NCBI RefSeq assembly: GCF_013823385.1
Contig: NZ_PNMA01000017.1
Location: 1 to 64,000 of the forward strand
Direction: 5' to 3'
DNA from: Hyphomonas sp.
GTDB taxonomy: Bacteria > Pseudomonadota > Alphaproteobacteria > Caulobacterales > Hyphomonadaceae
DNA length: 64,000 nucleotides
Within the stretch, counting starts at the first letter, position 1. Each line of letters begins with the position of its first letter. The notes beneath the pieces were generated by a model. That model was given only the letters and a program-made list of their open reading frames with translations, was not told where the DNA came from and made no database searches. A program made the translations under genes and the position numbers. Below, piece after piece: positions 20,593 through 29,916 of the stretch.

Positions 20593-20760
20593 ATGTGGCT
20601 CTGGCTTTTATGGTGGTGTGTGGATGATCATCTCGCCGCGGCGCTGGAAACGCCCGGTCTCGGCAACCTGCCGATCTGGGTGCCGCTGATCCTGTCCCTC
20701 GCCTTTTCCTTCTCCCTTGACGGCGCCCTGAAGCGCGACCGGAAGAAGCTGCTGGGCTGA
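20593..20760 (+). CDS. Small membrane protein (55 aa, not in ORF track)
   Basis: Reads MWLWLLWWCVDDHLAAALE... then LPIWVPLILSLAFSFSLDGALKRDRKKLLG. AAGGAGG stands seven bases before the ATG, the best Shine-Dalgarno in the area, which supports translation. There is a Trp-rich hydrophobic start, one helix and a basic tail, suggesting a single-pass or peripheral membrane protein. It ends four bases before the end of the convergent ABC exporter gene. No family recognised. Confidence 0.6.
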   Translation: MWLWLLWWCVDDHLAAALETPGLGNLPIWVPLILSLAFSFSLDGALKRDRKKLLG

Positions 20761-20764
20761 GCCT

Positions 20765-22597
20765 TCAGCGCTCCGTGAACTGAAGTTCCGCCAGCCGCGC
20801 ATAGAGCCCACCCTGCGCCACAAGGCTGTCATGGGTGCCCTCTTCGACGATCCGGCCATGCTCCATCACCAGGATACGGTCGGCCCGGCGAACGGTGGAC
20901 AGGCGGTGGGCGATCACGATCGTCGTGCGCCCTTCGGCGGCATTCTCGATCGCCCGGCGTACGGCCGCTTCGCTTTCGGAATCGAGCGCCGAGGTCGCCT
21001 CATCCAGCAGCAGCACCGGCGCATTGCGCACCAGTGCCCGGGCGAGCGCAATCCGCTGGCGCTGGCCGCCCGAAAGGCTGCGCCCCTTCTGCCCAAGCTC
21101 GGTCGCCAGGCCTTCCTTTTCATCGAGGAAGCCCATCGCTTCGGCCATCCGCGCGGCCTGCTCAAGGATCGCGTCATCGGCGCGCTCGTCGCCAAAGCGG
21201 ATATTGTCGGCGGCCGAGCCGGTGAACAGCGCGGCCTCTTGCGGCGCATAGGCGAAACACCGGCGCCAGTCATGCGGCTCGGCCTCCGTCGATGCCACGC
21301 CGTCCAGCCGGATTTGCCCCGCCTGCGGATCAAACAGGCGCAGCGCCAGCCGGAACACGGTCGTCTTCCCCGCCCCGCTTGGCCCCACCAGGGCAACAAA
21401 CTCCCCCGGCTTCACATCCAGCGAGAAGTCTTCCAGCGCCGCCACGCTCTCCTCGCCATAGCGGAACGACACCCTGTCAAAGGTCAGCGCGCCAGGCCCC
21501 TTGGCGGGCAGCGGCTTGGGATTGGCCGGGGCGGAAATCTCCGGCACTGCGCGCAGCACTTCGGCCGCCCGGTCCGCTGCGCCGGCTGCCCGCATCACCT
21601 CGCCATAGACTTCCGCCAGCATCCCGAAGCCCGATCCGGCATAAGCGGCATAAAGCACCATCGTGGCAAGATCGCCAAAGCTCATCTCGCCGCTCGCCAC
21701 CGCCCGCGCGCCCAGCCACAGAACGCCGGTAAAGCCGCCGAACAGCAGAACGGAAACCAGCACGATCATGATCGCCCGCGCGCCCGTCCGGCGCATCGCG
21801 GCGGCAAAGGTTGCCTCCACTGCGCGCTCAAAGGCCGAAAGCTGGCCCGCCTCGCGGCCATAGGCCTGGACAAGCTCGATGGAGTCGAGCGTCTCGGCCG
21901 CTTCTGCGCCCGCGTCCGCCAGGCGCGACTGAGCCTGGTTGGACATCTTCCGGATCGTCCGCCCGATGATCATCACCGGCAGGATCGCCACCGGCAACAT
22001 CGCCAGCAGCGTCAGTCCCAGCTGCCAGTTCACCGCCAGCATCAGCGCCAGCGCGCCGGTGGTTGTCATCAGCGTTCGCGCCGCCAGTGAGGCCGACGAT
22101 CCGAGGAACGTCTCCAGGAGCGTGATGTCCGCCGTCAGCCGGGAGACGGCTTCGCCCGAGCGCATCTTGGCGTGATAGGCAGGCGAGAGCTTCAGGAGAT
22201 GGGCATAAATGTCCCGGCGCAGGTCAGCGGCAATCCGTTCGCCGAAGCGGGCAACAAAATAGAAGCGGATCGCGCCCAGGATGCCCGAGCCGACGGCGGC
22301 CGCAAACACCCAGAGGAAGGCCTGATCGATCAGCGCCTTGAGCAGCGCCGGGTCCTGCCCTGCCCGCTGCCCGGCATCGGCTGCCCGGCCGAGCAGCATG
22401 GGGATCGCCAGGCTGAGCACGGCCGCGGCCACCAGGAAGACCAGGGCCACGGTAACCGTGATCCAGTGCCGCCGGGCATAGGGCCATAGCAGCGCCAGCG
22501 GCTTCAGGCTGCGTCCGCGCGGACGGGCAATGGCTTCCCCGCCTTCAGGCAGGGTTGTGCGGCGATCATCCACGATACTGGGGCTGGAATCGGCCAT
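20765..22597 (-). CDS. ABC exporter, fused permease-ATPase (MsbA-like)
   Basis: A 610-residue half-transporter. Six transmembrane helices fill the first 330 residues (WITVTVALVFLVAAAVLSLAIPMLLG is the first). The ATPase has Walker A GPSGAGKTT, signature LSGGQRQR, Walker B VLLLDEATSALDSESE and switch His IAHRLST. It works as a homodimer or paired half-transporter exporting lipids, peptides or drugs. ATG at 22597 (MADSSPSIV) is chosen because the track start is a TTG. Confidence 0.9.
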   Translation of the reverse strand: MADSSPSIVDDRRTTLPEGGEAIARPRGRSLKPLALLWPYARRHWITVTVALVFLVAAAVLSLAIPMLLGRAADAGQRAGQDPALLKALIDQAFLWVFAAAVGSGILGAIRFYFVARFGERIAADLRRDIYAHLLKLSPAYHAKMRSGEAVSRLTADITLLETFLGSSASLAARTLMTTTGALALMLAVNWQLGLTLLAMLPVAILPVMIIGRTIRKMSNQAQSRLADAGAEAAETLDSIELVQAYGREAGQLSAFERAVEATFAAAMRRTGARAIMIVLVSVLLFGGFTGVLWLGARAVASGEMSFGDLATMVLYAAYAGSGFGMLAEVYGEVMRAAGAADRAAEVLRAVPEISAPANPKPLPAKGPGALTFDRVSFRYGEESVAALEDFSLDVKPGEFVALVGPSGAGKTTVFRLALRLFDPQAGQIRLDGVASTEAEPHDWRRCFAYAPQEAALFTGSAADNIRFGDERADDAILEQAARMAEAMGFLDEKEGLATELGQKGRSLSGGQRQRIALARALVRNAPVLLLDEATSALDSESEAAVRRAIENAAEGRTTIVIAHRLSTVRRADRILVMEHGRIVEEGTHDSLVAQGGLYARLAELQFTER

Positions 22598-22769
22598 CGG
22601 CCTGTCGTTTCTCCCTTTCGGACCGGCGGGCGCCGAATCCCTGTCAGCGCCTCTTGCGGGCGCCAAGCCTTTCCCTTATACGGCCCACTTCTAATTCCGG
22701 CTGAGACATGCCAGCGCACCCAGCTGCGTCAACCCGTTGCGAACCGTTTATGAGAGAGAGGCCCAGGCC

Positions 22770-22988
22770 ATGAAAAAAGAAGGGCATCCCGACTATCACT
22801 TCATCACCGTGGTGATGACAGATGGCACCGAGTACCAGACCCGTTCCACCTGGGGCAAAGAGGGTGACCGCATGGTGCTCGACATCGACCCGAAAGTGCA
22901 CCCGGCCTGGACCGGCGGCGAGGGCAAGTCCCTGGACCGCGGCGGCCGCGTTTCGCGCTTCAAGGACAAGTTCAAAGGCTTCGTGTAA
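22770..22988 (+). CDS. rpmE: 50S ribosomal protein bL31
   Basis: bL31 of 72 aa ([50 protein letters not shown]...). It contains no Cys, so it is the zinc-free form usual in alphaproteobacteria. ATG at 22770 has GAGAGAGAGG upstream; the track starts 11 codons earlier. Divergent from the ABC exporter and followed by a strong terminator. Confidence 0.95.
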   Translation: MKKEGHPDYHFITVVMTDGTEYQTRSTWGKEGDRMVLDIDPKVHPAWTGGEGKSLDRGGRVSRFKDKFKGFV

Positions 22989-23019
22989 GGCTTTCTGCTT
23001 CTACGCGATGTGTAGCGTG

Positions 23020-23050
23020 AAAAACCCCGGCCTTCTGGCCGGGGTTTTTT
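23020..23050 (+). terminator. Rho-independent terminator of rpmE
   Basis: AAAAACCCCGGCC-TTCT-GGCCGGGGTTTTTT: a nine-bp G/C stem flanked by A and T runs, 31 bp after the bL31 stop. The A-run makes it usable in both directions. Confidence 0.93.
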
Positions 23051-23165
23051 CTTTGCCCCGAAGAAATCACGATTCTTCCGGAAGTTGACATGGCCGCGCC
23101 CTCGCAATGACCCGCTCACTCCGGATGGAAGAGGCTCACTCCTCTTTCTCATCTGGATATGTCTC

Positions 23166-24560
23166 ATGACCGAACCGTCCCCTGATTTGCCTTCCCCGTT
23201 CACCCTGCCTCTGCCGGAGCGCTCAGCGGGGTTGAAACTGATCCTTGTCTGCGGCCTCGCCCTGCTGATGGCGATCCCGGCGCTCTTCATTTACAGCGTG
23301 GTACGCGAACGCACGCTCGGCCAGATGCAAGCTTTCGCGGCCGTCAGTGATGGCGTTGGCGGGCAACAAGCCGTGCTTGGGCCGGTCATCTCGGTTCCGT
23401 TCGAGCATGCCCCATCCGCCCAGCGTGGGCAGCAGAAAGCCTATGGCATCGCTGTGATCTATCCCGAGACAGGCAGCGCCACCGCTGAGGTCAAGGTGGA
23501 AGAGCGCAAACGCGGGCTCTACCTCATTCCGGTGTTTGAAGCGGGCATCCATTTCACAGCCCGGTTCGATACAAATGCGATCCGGGATACACTACCCCGC
23601 GACGCCGTTCCCCTCTGGCATGAGGCCCGCCTGCTGACCGGCGTCAGCGACACGCGGGGCATTCGGGACGAAGTTGCGGTCACGGTAAACGGCCGCAAGC
23701 TGATGATGGAGCCCGTGGACCCCCAGACCAGGGAACCGGGCAGCTTTGCCATCGCCCCGCGCGCTTCGGTTTCTCTTGCGGGTGCCCGGCTCATCAACCT
23801 TGATACGGCAACCGGCCCGCTGACGGTGACAAGTCAGCTGAAGCTCAGCGGCGCCGAACGGCTGACAGTCGGCCCCTTTGCCAAGGACACATCCTTCAGC
23901 CTCTCCAGCAACTGGCCGGACCCGAGTTTCACCGGCGGCGTTCTTCCGCTGACGCATACCGCCGGCAAGGCGGAAACCGGATTTGAAGCCGCCTGGAGAG
24001 TTGCCTATCTGGCGCGCGGCATTCCGGGTTCCGGAACAGACCTCAATCTTGCCGATGTCACATCGCAGAACCAGCGTGAGATGGGTGTCCGGTTCATGCG
24101 GGAAGCCAACCCCTATCAGAGCGTGGAACGTGCCCTGAAATACTGTGTCATGTTCGTGGGCCTCGTTTTCCTTGCCTACTTTCTGCTGGAAATCATGAGC
24201 GCGGCACGCGCGCACCCGGCGCAGTATCTGCTTGTGGGTCTGGCACAGTCGGTCTTCTACCTGCTGCTATTGGCCTTTGCCGAGCGGATCGGATTTGATG
24301 GCGCCTTTGCACTTGCCGCCGGAATGACGGTTGCCCTGACTTCAGGCTATGCTGCCAGCGTTTTCCGGTCGGCGTATTACGCCCTCAAGGCACTAGTGAT
24401 CCTCTCGGCAATTTACGGGCTGCTCTATGCCCTGATGCGCGCCGAAGGCTTCGCCCTGCTGGCCGGCGCTCTGGCAAGCTTTGCGGCCATCGGCCTCACC
24501 ATGTTCGTCACACGGAACATCGACTGGTATGGCAGCCGGAAACCGGTTGCCATGAGCTGA
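23166..24560 (+). CDS. creD: CreD-like inner membrane protein
   Basis: A 464-residue CreD-family protein (cell-envelope integrity, colicin tolerance in E. coli). One N-terminal helix (LKLILVCGLALLMAIPALFIYSVV) is followed by a large periplasmic domain (GGQQAVLGPVISVPF, GGVLPL) and a cluster of four or five C-terminal helices beginning YCVMFVGLVFLAYFLLEIM. ATG at 23166. No creBC two-component genes are near. Monocistronic, with a weak 7-bp hairpin at 24571-24594 after it. Confidence 0.87.
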   Translation: MTEPSPDLPSPFTLPLPERSAGLKLILVCGLALLMAIPALFIYSVVRERTLGQMQAFAAVSDGVGGQQAVLGPVISVPFEHAPSAQRGQQKAYGIAVIYPETGSATAEVKVEERKRGLYLIPVFEAGIHFTARFDTNAIRDTLPRDAVPLWHEARLLTGVSDTRGIRDEVAVTVNGRKLMMEPVDPQTREPGSFAIAPRASVSLAGARLINLDTATGPLTVTSQLKLSGAERLTVGPFAKDTSFSLSSNWPDPSFTGGVLPLTHTAGKAETGFEAAWRVAYLARGIPGSGTDLNLADVTSQNQREMGVRFMREANPYQSVERALKYCVMFVGLVFLAYFLLEIMSAARAHPAQYLLVGLAQSVFYLLLLAFAERIGFDGAFALAAGMTVALTSGYAASVFRSAYYALKALVILSAIYGLLYALMRAEGFALLAGALASFAAIGLTMFVTRNIDWYGSRKPVAMS

Positions 24561-24608
24561 AACCTCCCAGCCCTGGCGGGTACGCCTGCCAGGGTTTCCC
24601 CACCCGGC

Positions 24609-25421
24609 TCACCGTCGCAGGGCTAGAACCAGCCCGATGAAGGGAACGGCCACTTCCACCATCGCCCGCTCAAGCGGGCTTTTGGCAAACTTCCGGAAGT
24701 AACGCCCCAGGCTGCGGGCCTTCTGCTGCTGCACGAAGGCCGAGGGCACATCGGATGTGGAGGTGTAATGCAGCGCGCCGGCGAGCGGCTGGTAGATTAC
24801 GCTGCCTCCGGCCTCGATGGCGCGGCGGCAGAGATCAACGTCCTCCACATGCAGGAAATAGGCTTCATCGAAACCGCCGAGCTGCTCGAAATCGGCCCGG
24901 CGCATGAGGAAGAAGGCGCCGGATATCGCCCCAATAGGCACCGGCCCGGGCGGTGGGGGCTCATTCTCCAGCGTCCAGCGGGAAAGGCCGAGCGCGGCGC
25001 TCAGCGTCAGCGTGGTGCGCCGGGCGCCGCGCTGTTCGCGCCCGTCGACGCCGAAGATGCGCCCGCCCGCTATTGCCGGCGCCGGCGCGCCCTCCAGCGC
25101 GGCCGCAAGCTGGCCCACCGAGCCACGCCGGATCACACAGTCGGGATTGATCACCAGCAGCTGCTCAGCGGCCGTTTCGCGGGCCAACCGGTTGACCGCC
25201 GCGCCAAAGCCCGGATTGTCCAGCCTCAGCAGCTTCGCCCGCCCGCCACAGGCGGTCACAAAGCCATCGAGCCAGGCCTGAACTTCGGGCGGGTTTCCGT
25301 TGTCCGCGATCACGATCTCGGAAACTGCCGGGTCGGCTTTCAGCGCATAGAGGCATTCGGTGAGCCGCGGACCGGTATGATAGGTCACGACCAGGGCAGC
25401 GGTCTGCGCGGGGGCGCTCAT
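24609..25421 (-). CDS. Glycosyltransferase family 2 (rhamnosyltransferase-like)
   Basis: A GT-A fold transferase of 270 aa. It has VVTYHTGPRLTECLYAL, IADNGN, the NPGFGAAVNRLA pattern, the metal-binding INPDCVI (DxD position), and FDEAYFLHVEDVDLCRR near 190, all typical of GT2 rhamnosyltransferase-like enzymes. It should add a sugar to a lipid-linked glycan on the cytosolic face. Its start overlaps the stop of the O-antigen ligase-like gene as ATGA, indicating a joint surface-polysaccharide role. Confidence 0.85.
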   Translation of the reverse strand: MSAPAQTAALVVTYHTGPRLTECLYALKADPAVSEIVIADNGNPPEVQAWLDGFVTACGGRAKLLRLDNPGFGAAVNRLARETAAEQLLVINPDCVIRRGSVGQLAAALEGAPAPAIAGGRIFGVDGREQRGARRTTLTLSAALGLSRWTLENEPPPPGPVPIGAISGAFFLMRRADFEQLGGFDEAYFLHVEDVDLCRRAIEAGGSVIYQPLAGALHYTSTSDVPSAFVQQQKARSLGRYFRKFAKSPLERAMVEVAVPFIGLVLALRR

Positions 25422-26692
25422 TCAGCCGCCTTGCCGCTGCGATGGAGCAGGATGAGCATGGCAACGGCAAGGGCAAGCCCAGACCAGAACGCTTCGTTCC
25501 ATACGCTGTAGGAGAAGTTGAAGATACTGAAGGTGGCGCCCGCCATGCCGGCAATGGCGAAGCGGATTTCCGGACGCAGCTGCGAGGGGCGCGGCAGGCG
25601 GAACCCGATCACCGTGATGGCAAAGGCGGCCAGCATCGCCCCGACAAAGCCGGTCTCGGCCCAGATCTGCAGCGGCATATTGTGGGGATGCCCCGGCACG
25701 ACGGGGAATTTTTTCCAGAATTCGGGGAGCTGCGCTGCCCAGGCCGGATAGTCAGCATAGGTCTCGCGCCATGTCCGGGTGGCCATCAGGCCGTGGCCCG
25801 TATAGGGCGCCTCCCCGATACGGTTCATCACCACCTCCCAGGACCAGAAACGGGACCGGAAAGACGGCGGCAGGATACTGTCCAGACCAGTCATCAGGCG
25901 GATGAACAGGCTGACCAGCAACGGCGCAGCCGCGAGATGTCCCGCAATGGCGCCAAACAGCCAGCGATAGCCGGTCTCGGGCAGCAGGCGGATCAGCAGG
26001 AAAGCGCCGAGCATGCCGCAGACGGCAAAGACGGCGGCATGATTGTCCGTCATCAGGGCGGCAAAAACCGTCAGCAGCACCAGGCCCGAAGCCCCCAGAA
26101 GACCGGCCCGGTCGCCCCGCGCGCCGAGCGCTGCGGCGAGGATCGGCAGAACCACCGCGAAGAGGTTGGTGTTGCGGCCGATATTCTGGACGCCGTTGAC
26201 AACATCGCTGGGGTCATCGCCGTAAAGGAGTCTCAGCACCGGGCCAGAGGCCAGCGCCGAGATGAAAACCAGCGCGCCCTGCAGGGCCAGAACGCCATAG
26301 ATCCATTTGCGTGTGCGCGGCCCCAGCTCGGAGCGCATCGCCCCGGCAATCGTCAGCATGGCGAATACGGCTGTGAGCACCACAATCAGGCTGCGCGCGC
26401 CGATGGCGAAGTTGCCTTCAAGCAGATTGCCGCTGACCAGCCGGCTTGTGGCGGGCGACCAGACCTCGCTGATGGCCGCCCAGCCGATGAAGGCAATGGC
26501 AAAGATGGCATAGAGGGTGGGCGGAATGCGGGGGCGCGCCAGGATCAGCGCGGTAATCCCCGTCACCCCGAGAAGCGGCGCAAAGCCAAGCGTTCCCAGC
26601 ACGGCCAGAAGCGGCCAGAGCAGAAGCAGTCCGGCAAAGACAGGTCCGTAAGCCATTCTGCTCACTCTGGCCGTTGAGGACGGGGTTGTCAC
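25418..26692 (-). CDS. O-antigen ligase / polymerase-like membrane protein
   Basis: About twelve hydrophobic segments in 424 aa and a large periplasmic loop with the family pattern GHGLMATRTWRETYADYPAW...PGHPHNMPLQIWAETGFVGA, as in the Wzy/WaaL (O-antigen ligase) superfamily. It polymerises or ligates glycans at the periplasmic face. The start is GTG six bases after the thrS stop with AAGGGGCG upstream. ATG at 26656 is the alternative. Cotranscribed with the glycosyltransferase and likely with thrS. Confidence 0.83.
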   Translation of the reverse strand: MTTPSSTARVSRMAYGPVFAGLLLLWPLLAVLGTLGFAPLLGVTGITALILARPRIPPTLYAIFAIAFIGWAAISEVWSPATSRLVSGNLLEGNFAIGARSLIVVLTAVFAMLTIAGAMRSELGPRTRKWIYGVLALQGALVFISALASGPVLRLLYGDDPSDVVNGVQNIGRNTNLFAVVLPILAAALGARGDRAGLLGASGLVLLTVFAALMTDNHAAVFAVCGMLGAFLLIRLLPETGYRWLFGAIAGHLAAAPLLVSLFIRLMTGLDSILPPSFRSRFWSWEVVMNRIGEAPYTGHGLMATRTWRETYADYPAWAAQLPEFWKKFPVVPGHPHNMPLQIWAETGFVGAMLAAFAITVIGFRLPRPSQLRPEIRFAIAGMAGATFSIFNFSYSVWNEAFWSGLALAVAMLILLHRSGKAAE

Positions 26693-26698
26693 CGCCCC

Positions 26699-28681
26699 TT
26701 AGCTGCGCGCGCGCTTCAGATCAGGCGGAAGGGCTTCCTCTGCCAGCGAAATGAGCGCTTCTTCCAGCGAGAGGATCTGCTGGCCGTTCGAGCCAAGCCG
26801 GCGCAGTGCCACCTTGCGCTCATCAGCCTCCCGCGCGCCGACCACCGCAATGACCGGAACCTTCTGCATGGAATGTTCCCGGACCTTGTAGTTGATCGTC
26901 TCATTGCGCCGGTCGACTTCCGCCCGCAGCCCTGCCTTGCGCAGCTCGGCGGCGACTTCTTCGGCATAGCTGCCGGCAGCATCATCGGAGATCGCCGCGA
27001 CGACGACCTGAACCGGCGCCAGCCAGATCGGGAAAGCCCCGGCGAACTCTTCGATCAGGATACCGATGAAGCGCTCCATGGAGCCGAGGATCGCCCGGTG
27101 CAGCATCACGGGGCGCTGCTTGGAGCCGTCAGAAGCTATATACTCAGCCCCCAGACGTTCGGGCAGAACATAATCGAGCTGGAGCGTGCCGCATTGCCAG
27201 ACCCGGCCGATGGCGTCCGTCAGCTGGAATTCGAGCTTGGGCCCGTAGAAGGCGCCCTCCCCCGGCAGCAGCTCGCAGGGCAGGCCCGCGGCATCGACCG
27301 CCGCCTTGAGGCCGGCCTCGGCCCGGTCCCATGTCGCGTCATCACCCGCGCGCACGTCCGGGCGCGTGGAAAGTTTTACCGCGATCTTCTCGAAGCCGAA
27401 GTCGCGGTAGACGCTTTCGAGCAGGCGGCAGAACTGGATCGACTCTTCCACAATCTGGTCTTCGCGGCAGAAGATGTGCGCGTCGTCCTGCGTGAACTGG
27501 CGCACGCGCATGATGCCGTGAATGGCCCCGTGCGGCTCGTTCCGGTGGCAGCACCCGAACTCGGCGAGGCGCAGCGGCAGGTCGCGGTAGGATTTCTGGC
27601 CCGACTTGAACACCTCGACATGCGCCGGGCAGTTCATCGGCTTCAGCGCCATCAGCTTGGCGTCCTCCGGCACGGAGATTTCCACGCCCTCATCGCCCGC
27701 CGGAATGAAATCCGGAACGATGAACATGTTCTCGCGATACTTTCCCCAGTGGCCGGACTTTTCCCACTGGACGGAGTCCATCAGCTGCGGCGTCTTGATT
27801 TCCTCATAACCCGACGCGTCGAGGCGCCGGCGCATATAGGCCTCGATCTGGCGCCAGACCTGGAAGCCGTTGGGATGCCAGAAGACAGAGCCAGCCGCCG
27901 CCATGCCGTCGAGGTGGAAGAGATCAAGTTGCGCGCCGAGTTTCCGGTGATCGCGCTTTTCGGCCTCTTCCAGGCGGTGGAGATGTTCCTTGAGGTCTTT
28001 CTCATTCGCCCAGGCCGTGCCGTACATGCGCTGGAGCATCTCGTTGCGATGGTCCCCGCGCCAATAGGCACCGGCAAGCTTCATCAGCTTGAACGCCTTG
28101 GGCAGTTTGCCCGTGGACGGAAGATGCGGGCCGCGGCAAAGATCGAACCAGTTGCCTTGTTTGTAAACTGTGATGGCTTCGCCCGGCGGGATGATGTCGT
28201 CGATGATCTGGGCCTTGTAGTCTTCGCCGATACGCTTGAACTCCGCGATGGCGGCGTCCTTGTCCCAGACTTCTCGGATGATCGGATAATCGGCGTCGAC
28301 GATCTCGCGCATCTTGGCTTCGATCTTTTCGAACTCGTCCGTGGAGAAAGGCTCCTTCCGCGCAAAGTCGTAATAGAAGCCGTCATCGATGACCGGGCCG
28401 ATCGTCACCTGGGCATCGGGATAAAGCTCCTGCACAGCTTGAGCGAGGACGTGGGCGGCGTCATGACGGATGAGCTCGAGACCTTCAGGGTCTCGGTCCG
28501 TGATGATGGCGACATTGGCGTCACCTTCCAGCGGGCGGACAAGGTCCCACATCTGGCCGTCAACCTTGGCGGCAAGGGCTTTCTTGGCGAGGGATTTGGA
28601 GATCGACTCGGCAACGTCCAGCGGCGAAGCGCCGTCCTGGTATTCGCGTTTCGAGCCATCGGGCAGCGTGACTTGGATCAT
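26699..28681 (-). CDS. thrS: Threonyl-tRNA synthetase
   Basis: ThrRS (660 aa). The N-terminal TGS domain ([16 protein letters not shown]) is followed by the editing domain with [10 protein letters not shown] and [11 protein letters not shown]. The class II core carries motif 2 [10 protein letters not shown] and the Zn-site Cys in [10 protein letters not shown]. The anticodon domain ends the protein ([21 protein letters not shown]). ATG at 28681. A 50-bp palindromic stretch lies 150 bases upstream and could influence its expression. Confidence 0.97.
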   Translation of the reverse strand: MIQVTLPDGSKREYQDGASPLDVAESISKSLAKKALAAKVDGQMWDLVRPLEGDANVAIITDRDPEGLELIRHDAAHVLAQAVQELYPDAQVTIGPVIDDGFYYDFARKEPFSTDEFEKIEAKMREIVDADYPIIREVWDKDAAIAEFKRIGEDYKAQIIDDIIPPGEAITVYKQGNWFDLCRGPHLPSTGKLPKAFKLMKLAGAYWRGDHRNEMLQRMYGTAWANEKDLKEHLHRLEEAEKRDHRKLGAQLDLFHLDGMAAAGSVFWHPNGFQVWRQIEAYMRRRLDASGYEEIKTPQLMDSVQWEKSGHWGKYRENMFIVPDFIPAGDEGVEISVPEDAKLMALKPMNCPAHVEVFKSGQKSYRDLPLRLAEFGCCHRNEPHGAIHGIMRVRQFTQDDAHIFCREDQIVEESIQFCRLLESVYRDFGFEKIAVKLSTRPDVRAGDDATWDRAEAGLKAAVDAAGLPCELLPGEGAFYGPKLEFQLTDAIGRVWQCGTLQLDYVLPERLGAEYIASDGSKQRPVMLHRAILGSMERFIGILIEEFAGAFPIWLAPVQVVVAAISDDAAGSYAEEVAAELRKAGLRAEVDRRNETINYKVREHSMQKVPVIAVVGAREADERKVALRRLGSNGQQILSLEEALISLAEEALPPDLKRARS

Positions 28682-28833
28682 GGGTCTTTGGTTTCTTTGG
28701 CGGGCTGCGGAACGGCATGTTCCTGCAGGAAAATCTGGGAATCCGGCTAAGGTTTCTGGCGGGCCGTGATTAACGCGGCTTTACCGGAAATCCTACCCCG
28801 TTTTCAGGGCAGCCGGGACGGCTCATCTTGTGC

Positions 28834-28884
28834 GGGTGCATGAACGGGGCGCGCTGGCGCGCTTTCAGGAGTGCGTCATGCACC
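28834..28884. promoter_or_regulatory. Nested inverted repeat upstream of thrS
   Basis: GGTGCATGA (28835-28843) pairs perfectly with TCATGCACC (28876-28884), and inside are GCGCGC-TG-GCGCGC (28849-28862). As RNA on the minus strand this would form a two-tier hairpin in the yidD-thrS gap. It could end the yidD transcript or form part of the thrS leader. No T-box features were seen. Confidence 0.45.
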
Positions 28885-28944
28885 CTGACGAGTTCGCGGG
28901 GTCAGCCCGGTGAGAAAGAAACCTGCGTTCATGGGGCTCATATG

Positions 28945-29277
28945 TCACGCCTCGGGCGGGGTTTCAACCAGGCCGCCGGAACCGTCTCTGGGGCCCGATT
29001 TCCAGTCGCCATAGCGCCAGGGCTGCCAGAACGGTACGGCGGGTTTCGTTTCCGGGGGCGGGTCGATGCCATGGCTGCCGCCGGGCCGGCAGCGGATGAA
29101 GCGGGCAAGCGCCATCCACCCCCCTGCCCACCAGCCATGCCGGGCGACGCATTCGGCGCCATATTCACTGCAGGTGGGGTGGTGCTGGCAGCGGGCGCCG
29201 AAAAGCTGCAGCGCCTGGCTCGGGCCATGCTTGTAGATGGCAAGGAGCACATAGGCCGTGCGCCGGCGCAGGGACAT
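28945..29277 (-). CDS. yidD: Membrane protein insertion efficiency factor YidD
   Basis: YidD (110 aa) assists YidC-dependent insertion of membrane proteins. An amphipathic N-terminus (LRRRTAYVLLAIYKHGPSQALQLFG) precedes the invariant ARCQHHPTCSEYGAECV and the second GWWAGGWMALARFIRCRPGGSHGIDPPP. Its start overlaps the stop of the NifU-like gene (TGATG). Confidence 0.93.
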   Translation of the reverse strand: MSLRRRTAYVLLAIYKHGPSQALQLFGARCQHHPTCSEYGAECVARHGWWAGGWMALARFIRCRPGGSHGIDPPPETKPAVPFWQPWRYGDWKSGPRDGSGGLVETPPEA

Positions 29278-29720
29278 CAGACATCCGCCCGCGCGGCGAG
29301 GGCGTGGTCTATGGCGGCCACGGCCGCTTCGAAGGCGAGCAGCGTGGAGGCGTGGCGGGGCGGATAATCGGCCACGGGTTCCAGATGGCGCAGTTCCCAG
29401 AAGCGGCCTTCGGGCGGCGGGCCGCCTTCCTTCAGCATGGCGCGCAGCGCCTCAAGGGCGGCGCGGATTTCGCTGACCGTTGCGCCAACCGCATTGGCCG
29501 AGAGGATGGAGGTAGCCGCCTGCCCCAGCGCGCAGGCCTTGGGATCAACGGCGATGGCGGTAACTGTCTCGCCGGCCGCATCCAGCGTCAGGGCCACATG
29601 CACGGTCGAGCCGCAGACGCGCGAGACTTTCAGCGCCTGCCCCTCCGCGCCCGCAAGCTGGCCGACATTCGGGATGTCGGCAGCGAGTTCGAGGATGCGG
29701 TTGTGATAAAGCTCGCTCAT
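29277..29720 (-). CDS. NifU/IscU-like iron-sulfur scaffold protein
   Basis: A 147-residue protein with the NifU N-terminal fold: first Cys in SRVCGSTVHV (36), second in DPKACALGQAATSI (63). The position of the third scaffold Cys reads DYPPRHASTLL, with no Cys. It may therefore bind a cluster with other ligands or be non-assembling. The coupling to yidD is common in alphaproteobacteria. Function in Fe-S assembly is inferred. Confidence 0.8.
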   Translation of the reverse strand: MSELYHNRILELAADIPNVGQLAGAEGQALKVSRVCGSTVHVALTLDAAGETVTAIAVDPKACALGQAATSILSANAVGATVSEIRAALEALRAMLKEGGPPPEGRFWELRHLEPVADYPPRHASTLLAFEAAVAAIDHALAARADV

Positions 29721-29764
29721 GGCTGCCTAGATGGCCCGGCCGGACTTCACCGGCAAGAGGCGAG

Positions 29765-29811
29765 AAAAAAGGCCTGCCGGGCCGGTCTCTGGAGACACAG
29801 GCCGGCAGGCC
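29765..29811 (-). terminator. Rho-independent terminator after exoD (minus strand)
   Basis: Read on the minus strand, GGCCTGCCGG and CCGGCAGGCC form a perfect 10-bp stem (with a G/C-rich loop) followed by TTTTTTCTCG. It lies about 105 bp beyond the exoD stop and before the NifU-like gene. Confidence 0.85.
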
Positions 29812-29916
29812 CAAAGGCGAGAGGTGGAGAAATGAGGCCGAAGGCCATGAGGGGTCGATGCCCGCCCCATGCCCTAGGGTCAACTTAACGATTGGAGAGG
29901 CTTGGCAGCCCGTATT

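Noticed and set aside
26873-28750. 625-codon plus-strand ORF over thrS
   Set aside because: Mirror frame of a certain thrS; composition is His/Arg/Gly-rich as in antisense frames, with no domain.
28682-28944. T-box riboswitch before thrS
   Set aside because: No T-box consensus or specifier stem could be found; such elements are also rare in alphaproteobacteria.
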